Source: Cerioporus squamosus (lineage: Eukaryota > Basidiomycota > Agaricomycetes > Polyporales > Polyporaceae). From it: a stretch of 12,251 bases of DNA. The DNA lies in NCBI GenBank assembly GCA_022592435.1, contig JABYQS010000843.1, positions 1 through 12,251 on the forward strand, given 5' to 3'. Position 1 is the stretch's first letter; each line of letters starts with the position of its first letter. The notes beneath the pieces were generated by a model. That model had not been told where the DNA came from. It did not search any database and saw only the letters and a list, made by a program, of their open reading frames with translations. Of the stretch, positions 9,887-12,251 are shown in pieces. The translations under genes were made by a program, and so were the position numbers.

Positions 9887-11026
9887 TCAGTCGTCAGATA
9901 AGTCGACGTCGGCCACCAGATCCTTCTTCTTTCGGTTCAGGCGCTCTCGTCGCGACCTAGCCAACACCCAGCGGGGCGTGCCATCGTCGATGACGTGCAT
10001 GACATGGGTCGCGTTCAGCGACGGATGGGGATGGGCGATGCCCTCCCTCACCTTCTTCCAGTCGCACTTCGGGGTACCGTCCTCCGTTTCCTCGCCGGAG
10101 AGCTCATCCCACATCCAGATCTGCTTCTTGTCGACGTCGTAGTGATGCACCCATAGGTGCGAGGGCCTGGGCTTGAGCCCCGCGGGAGGCCTGGGAAGAG
10201 CCTTGTGGAACTCCGACTTGTACCAGTGAGTCCGCTTCTTGGAGTTGCGGATGATGGCGCTGCCCTTCTCAGGATAGAGCATTTTCTCTCTGGTTTATAG
10301 CGCGAGCAATGAGCTCGAGGTGACCAGGAATGGATGCAGGGAGGAGAACGTACTTCTTGACCGTGTGCGTGGACTTTATGGTCTTTTCTGCTTTCACCTT
10401 TTCCACCTTCACTTTCTCCGTCTTCACCTTCTCCGTTGTCACGGGCGCGCTCGTCGACTGCTCTGCCGAGACGCGCTGGCCAGTACGACGGGCGGTCTGC
10501 TGGGAGCCCACGTTGGGGTCCGCTGTGACGTCGCGCGGGCCACCAGAAATGGAGGGCGCGCCATGCCGGATTTGGTGCGTGCGGGGGTATGCCGCGGACA
10601 AGTCTCTGTTTTCCCCTATGGGTGGACAAGCCCTTCGACATGGCACATCGCTCCTATCATAGACCTGTGCGAGCGGGTGCGCCGCTGCAGCATCGTTCGC
10701 AGCTCTCATGAACCTGTAGAGCCAACGCGATCGGATGAGCTACATTTGTTCTCACAATATGTGGATGCAAACCACGAACCCCTGTGCGCCGTCAATGTTG
10801 TCGTACACGACCTGGAACATCATCCTCCTGTTTTGCCAATCCTGGCAGAGGAAAAAAAAATCAAACCCGGTGGCAATTCGCTGGATGACGATGGACGTAC
10901 GATTTGCATGGAGATGTTCCTGCCGTCTTGTGCCCCGACGAGGCCGTTGAGCGAGAATGTGGCCATGTTCGGGCCACAAGCCGGGACCATCATCGCAGCG
11001 TTGGTGAACTGTGGAACACCCTGCAT
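9887..11026 (-). CDS. Protein of unknown function, four predicted exons
   Basis: I do not recognise this protein. Predicted exons on the minus strand are 11026-10901, 10841-10756, 10713-10354 and 10289-9887, with introns of 59, 42 and 64 nt (donors GTACGT, GTGAGA, GTACGT); every junction keeps the frame, giving 324 residues. Residues 1-71 form an uncharged, Met-rich start followed by DWQNRRMMFQVVYDNIDGAQ. Residues about 72-160 are low in complexity. Residues 162-181 are four copies of a VKxEK-like unit. Residues 190-300 are rich in Trp and Tyr (THWYKSEF, LWVHHYDVDKKQIWMWDEL, GTPRWVLA). The end is a basic RSRRERLNRKKK (302-313), possibly a nuclear localisation signal, then an acidic tail. A TATA box and a CT-rich leader fit the chosen start. 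The last two exons are the best supported, by codon bias and the clean third intron. The 42-nt second intron is short and the stretch 10713-10600 is the weakest; other acceptors at 10665 and 10616 are possible, and the first two exons could be a separate small gene. No signal peptide or membrane segment is evident. Confidence 0.55.
10383..10442 (-). repeat. Four tandem 15-nt coding repeats
   Basis: Within exon 3 of the unknown gene, four in-frame 15-nt units encode VTTEK, VKTEK, VKVEK and VKAEK. The units differ by a few bases each, so the array is an old or diverging minisatellite. Adding or losing a unit would keep the frame, and the product is a charged, probably helical or disordered lysine/glutamate segment. 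Confidence 0.85.
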
Positions 11027-11132
11027 TTCGAGAGGAGTGATGTGAAAGCGAGGGTGCGCTGGCGACGAGGGAGGAGGCAACGAGCCGATGGCTTTCAGAG
11101 GAGGGCAGCCTAACAGGGCGCCATACTTTATA
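11027..11132 (-). promoter_or_regulatory. TATA box and CT-rich leader of the unknown gene
   Basis: On the minus strand TATAAA lies at 11132-11127, about 100 nt before the ATG at 11026. Between them the sequence is CT-rich (for example CCTCCTCCCTCGTCGCCAGC, and TCACATCACTCCTCTCGAA next to the ATG). With initiation about 30 nt below the TATA box this gives a leader of roughly 70 nt, a common fungal layout, and it is the best evidence that translation starts at 11026. Confidence 0.55.
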
Positions 11133-11385
11133 GCGATTGAGAGACGGAGCGACGGTTATTCCAGTGGCCACACCGCTTATTTGCGAGCCTAAAACTGCCT
11201 AAAATCGCAGCGTTTCAGATCTCCTGCCTCAAACGGGGTGTTTCGTATCCGCCTGCTCGTATTGCGCACACTTGGACAGGGCGCGAGGCATTGATATCAA
11301 TGCATGTCTGCCTCCTGCTGCGATACATGCATGGTACTATCCAACGTGTACATCACGGGTGCCTATGGCTTGCCATGTAAGTACG

Positions 11386-11405
11386 GCTGCAGGAAGCTGC
11401 AGGAG
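11386..11405. repeat. Tandem 10-nt duplication
   Basis: GCTGCAGGAA is followed at once by GCTGCAGGAG, a two-copy tandem repeat with one difference. It is probably slippage; no function can be read from it. Confidence 0.6.
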
Positions 11406-11584
11406 CGAAGAGCGGGTCCATGCCCGATGTAGTGCAGATCGGGCCACCGCCGGCTACCACGCGCGGGGGTAAGCATGCAACCGCGAAATTCTGATGGTAA
11501 TATTAAAGAGGAGATCGGCGTCGAGGATCGTCCGGCACTGTCCGGGGAAAGCTGACCACTGTTTGTCTTTTTATACGTTCAACA

Positions 11585-11604
11585 GGACGTGCAGGGACGT
11601 GCGG
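11585..11604. repeat. Tandem 10-nt duplication
   Basis: GGACGTGCAG is followed by GGACGTGCGG, two copies with one difference. Paired ACGTG cores could bind a bHLH or bZIP factor, but nothing else supports a regulatory role. Confidence 0.55.
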
Positions 11605-11888
11605 AGAGAGGACGGAATGCAGATTTTCTGAGGCGGAGACACTGGTGCCTGAAGAGCAGGCTCAGGCAAATGGGTTCAGGTAGGTCCAGGTAACAGGTTG
11701 GCGGGGTCGGGACAGGATCGATATGGGCTCGACGAATGCATCATGGCGCACCGACAGACGAGGTTGGCTAGAAGTCCCTTTCAGGAGTTCATGAGGTGCG
11801 GACAGTGACAAGCACCATTAGATCTAGAGTACTACTTTGGGATAGTTGGAATGGAACCCCCTGAGTGTGCAGTACAATTAGTCTCGTA

Positions 11889-11969
11889 ACCAGACGGTTA
11901 GGACCTCCTTCCAAAACAGGAACGGAAATGGCACAGAACAGAGGGAGAGTCAGGTCCTAACCGTCTGGT
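11889..11969. repeat. Perfect 18-bp inverted repeat with 45-nt loop
   Basis: ACCAGACGGTTAGGACCT (11889-11906) and AGGTCCTAACCGTCTGGT (11952-11969) are exact reverse complements. They enclose 45 nt (11907-11951), within which a further 4-bp CTCC/GGAG pairing is possible. If transcribed, either strand would fold into an 81-nt stem-loop. The flanking bases (CTCGTA on the left, GAAATT on the right) show no target-site duplication. It could be a small-RNA precursor-like hairpin, a remnant of a small inverted-repeat transposon, or a binding-site pair. Confidence 0.9.
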
Positions 11970-12251
11970 GAAATTCGTGGTGGTGGGTGGGGTATTGGCG
12001 GGTCTGTCACGCAACGTCACGTACGCACGAGGGGCGCGCTCCGCGATCGTGTCGATCTAACGAGCTCTCGCGTTCGAATCCCGCGCAGGAGCTCAGAATC
12101 CGTCAATTCTTCCCGCTGCGCTGGCCCTTCAGATATAATGACTCGACTCCGGCGTGTGGAACTTGAATCGAGTGACCCCGGAGGTTAGCGAGGCACACAG
12201 GGGATGTATGCGCACTTGCGTCTGCGTGGAAGAGGCAAGACAGATGTCCGT

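Larger units (their letters stand above)
11133..12251. other. Intergenic region, no gene seen
   Basis: No open frame of credible coding character is found on either strand over 1.1 kb. Short structures seen are an 8-bp inverted repeat ATGCATGT / ACATGCAT (11300-11307 and 11325-11332) beside the palindrome TTGATATCAA (11291-11300), a tandem 10-mer GCTGCAGGAA/G (11386-11405), a tandem 10-mer GGACGTGCAG / GGACGTGCGG (11585-11604), and the strong 18-bp inverted repeat listed separately. The part next to 11133 is probably promoter for the minus-strand gene. Confidence 0.65.

Noticed and set aside
10048..10641. 197-codon minus-strand frame starting MSKGLSTHRG
   Set aside because: It lies in a different frame from the codon-biased VKxEK frame, has an Arg/Trp-rich unlikely composition, and crosses the well-supported third intron of the unknown gene.
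10752..10841. C-terminal CIHIL of the second exon reading frame as a CaaX prenylation end of a pheromone-like peptide
   Set aside because: The Cys is five residues from the end, not four, and the donor GTGAGA just before the stop suggests that the exon continues by splicing.
12060..12100. tRNA-like B-box (GTTCGAATCCC) near the right end
   Set aside because: No A-box at a proper distance, no matching acceptor stem, and mismatches in the T-stem, so no tRNA cloverleaf can be drawn.

Overview
The window looks like nuclear DNA of a filamentous basidiomycete, probably an Agaricomycete. Coding parts prefer G/C at third positions, and genes are cut by many introns of about 42-64 nt with GT..AG ends, several carrying a clear branch point (TACTAAC, CTGAC). 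The best protein matches are of the fungal type: a PDR drug-efflux pump and a chitin synthase fused to a myosin motor. No bacterial-type operon, rRNA, tRNA or CRISPR array is visible.

Layout. (1) Positions 1480 to 1 (minus): the 5' part of a PDR/ABCG ABC transporter, four exons, running off the left edge. (2) 1481-2700: 1.2 kb divergent spacer with no supportable gene, ending in a pure pyrimidine tract just before the next start. (3) 2701-9455 (plus): a complete class V-type chitin synthase with an N-terminal myosin motor domain, nine exons, about 1910 residues. Seven of its introns are 49-56 nt. The first is 655 nt, lies immediately before the P-loop codons, and contains an interval bounded by 16-nt near-perfect inverted repeats whose removal would leave a normal 79-nt intron. 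(4) 9456-9886: convergent 3' spacer. (5) 11026 to 9887 (minus): a predicted four-exon gene for a 324-residue protein of unknown function, with a TATA box, a CT-rich leader and a four-copy 15-nt coding repeat. (6) 11133-12251: no gene seen, but a perfect 18-bp inverted repeat (11889-11906 / 11952-11969) stands out.

How they work together. The chitin synthase makes cell-wall chitin at sites of polarised growth, and the PDR pump exports hydrophobic compounds across the plasma membrane. They are divergent neighbours, but nothing in the sequence shows that they work in one pathway. I found no convincing new multi-gene system. The items most worth a second look are the enlarged first intron, the 18-bp inverted repeat, the unknown gene and the altered switch residues of the motor domain. 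All exon models are read by eye from splice consensus, frame continuity and family similarity, without transcript data.
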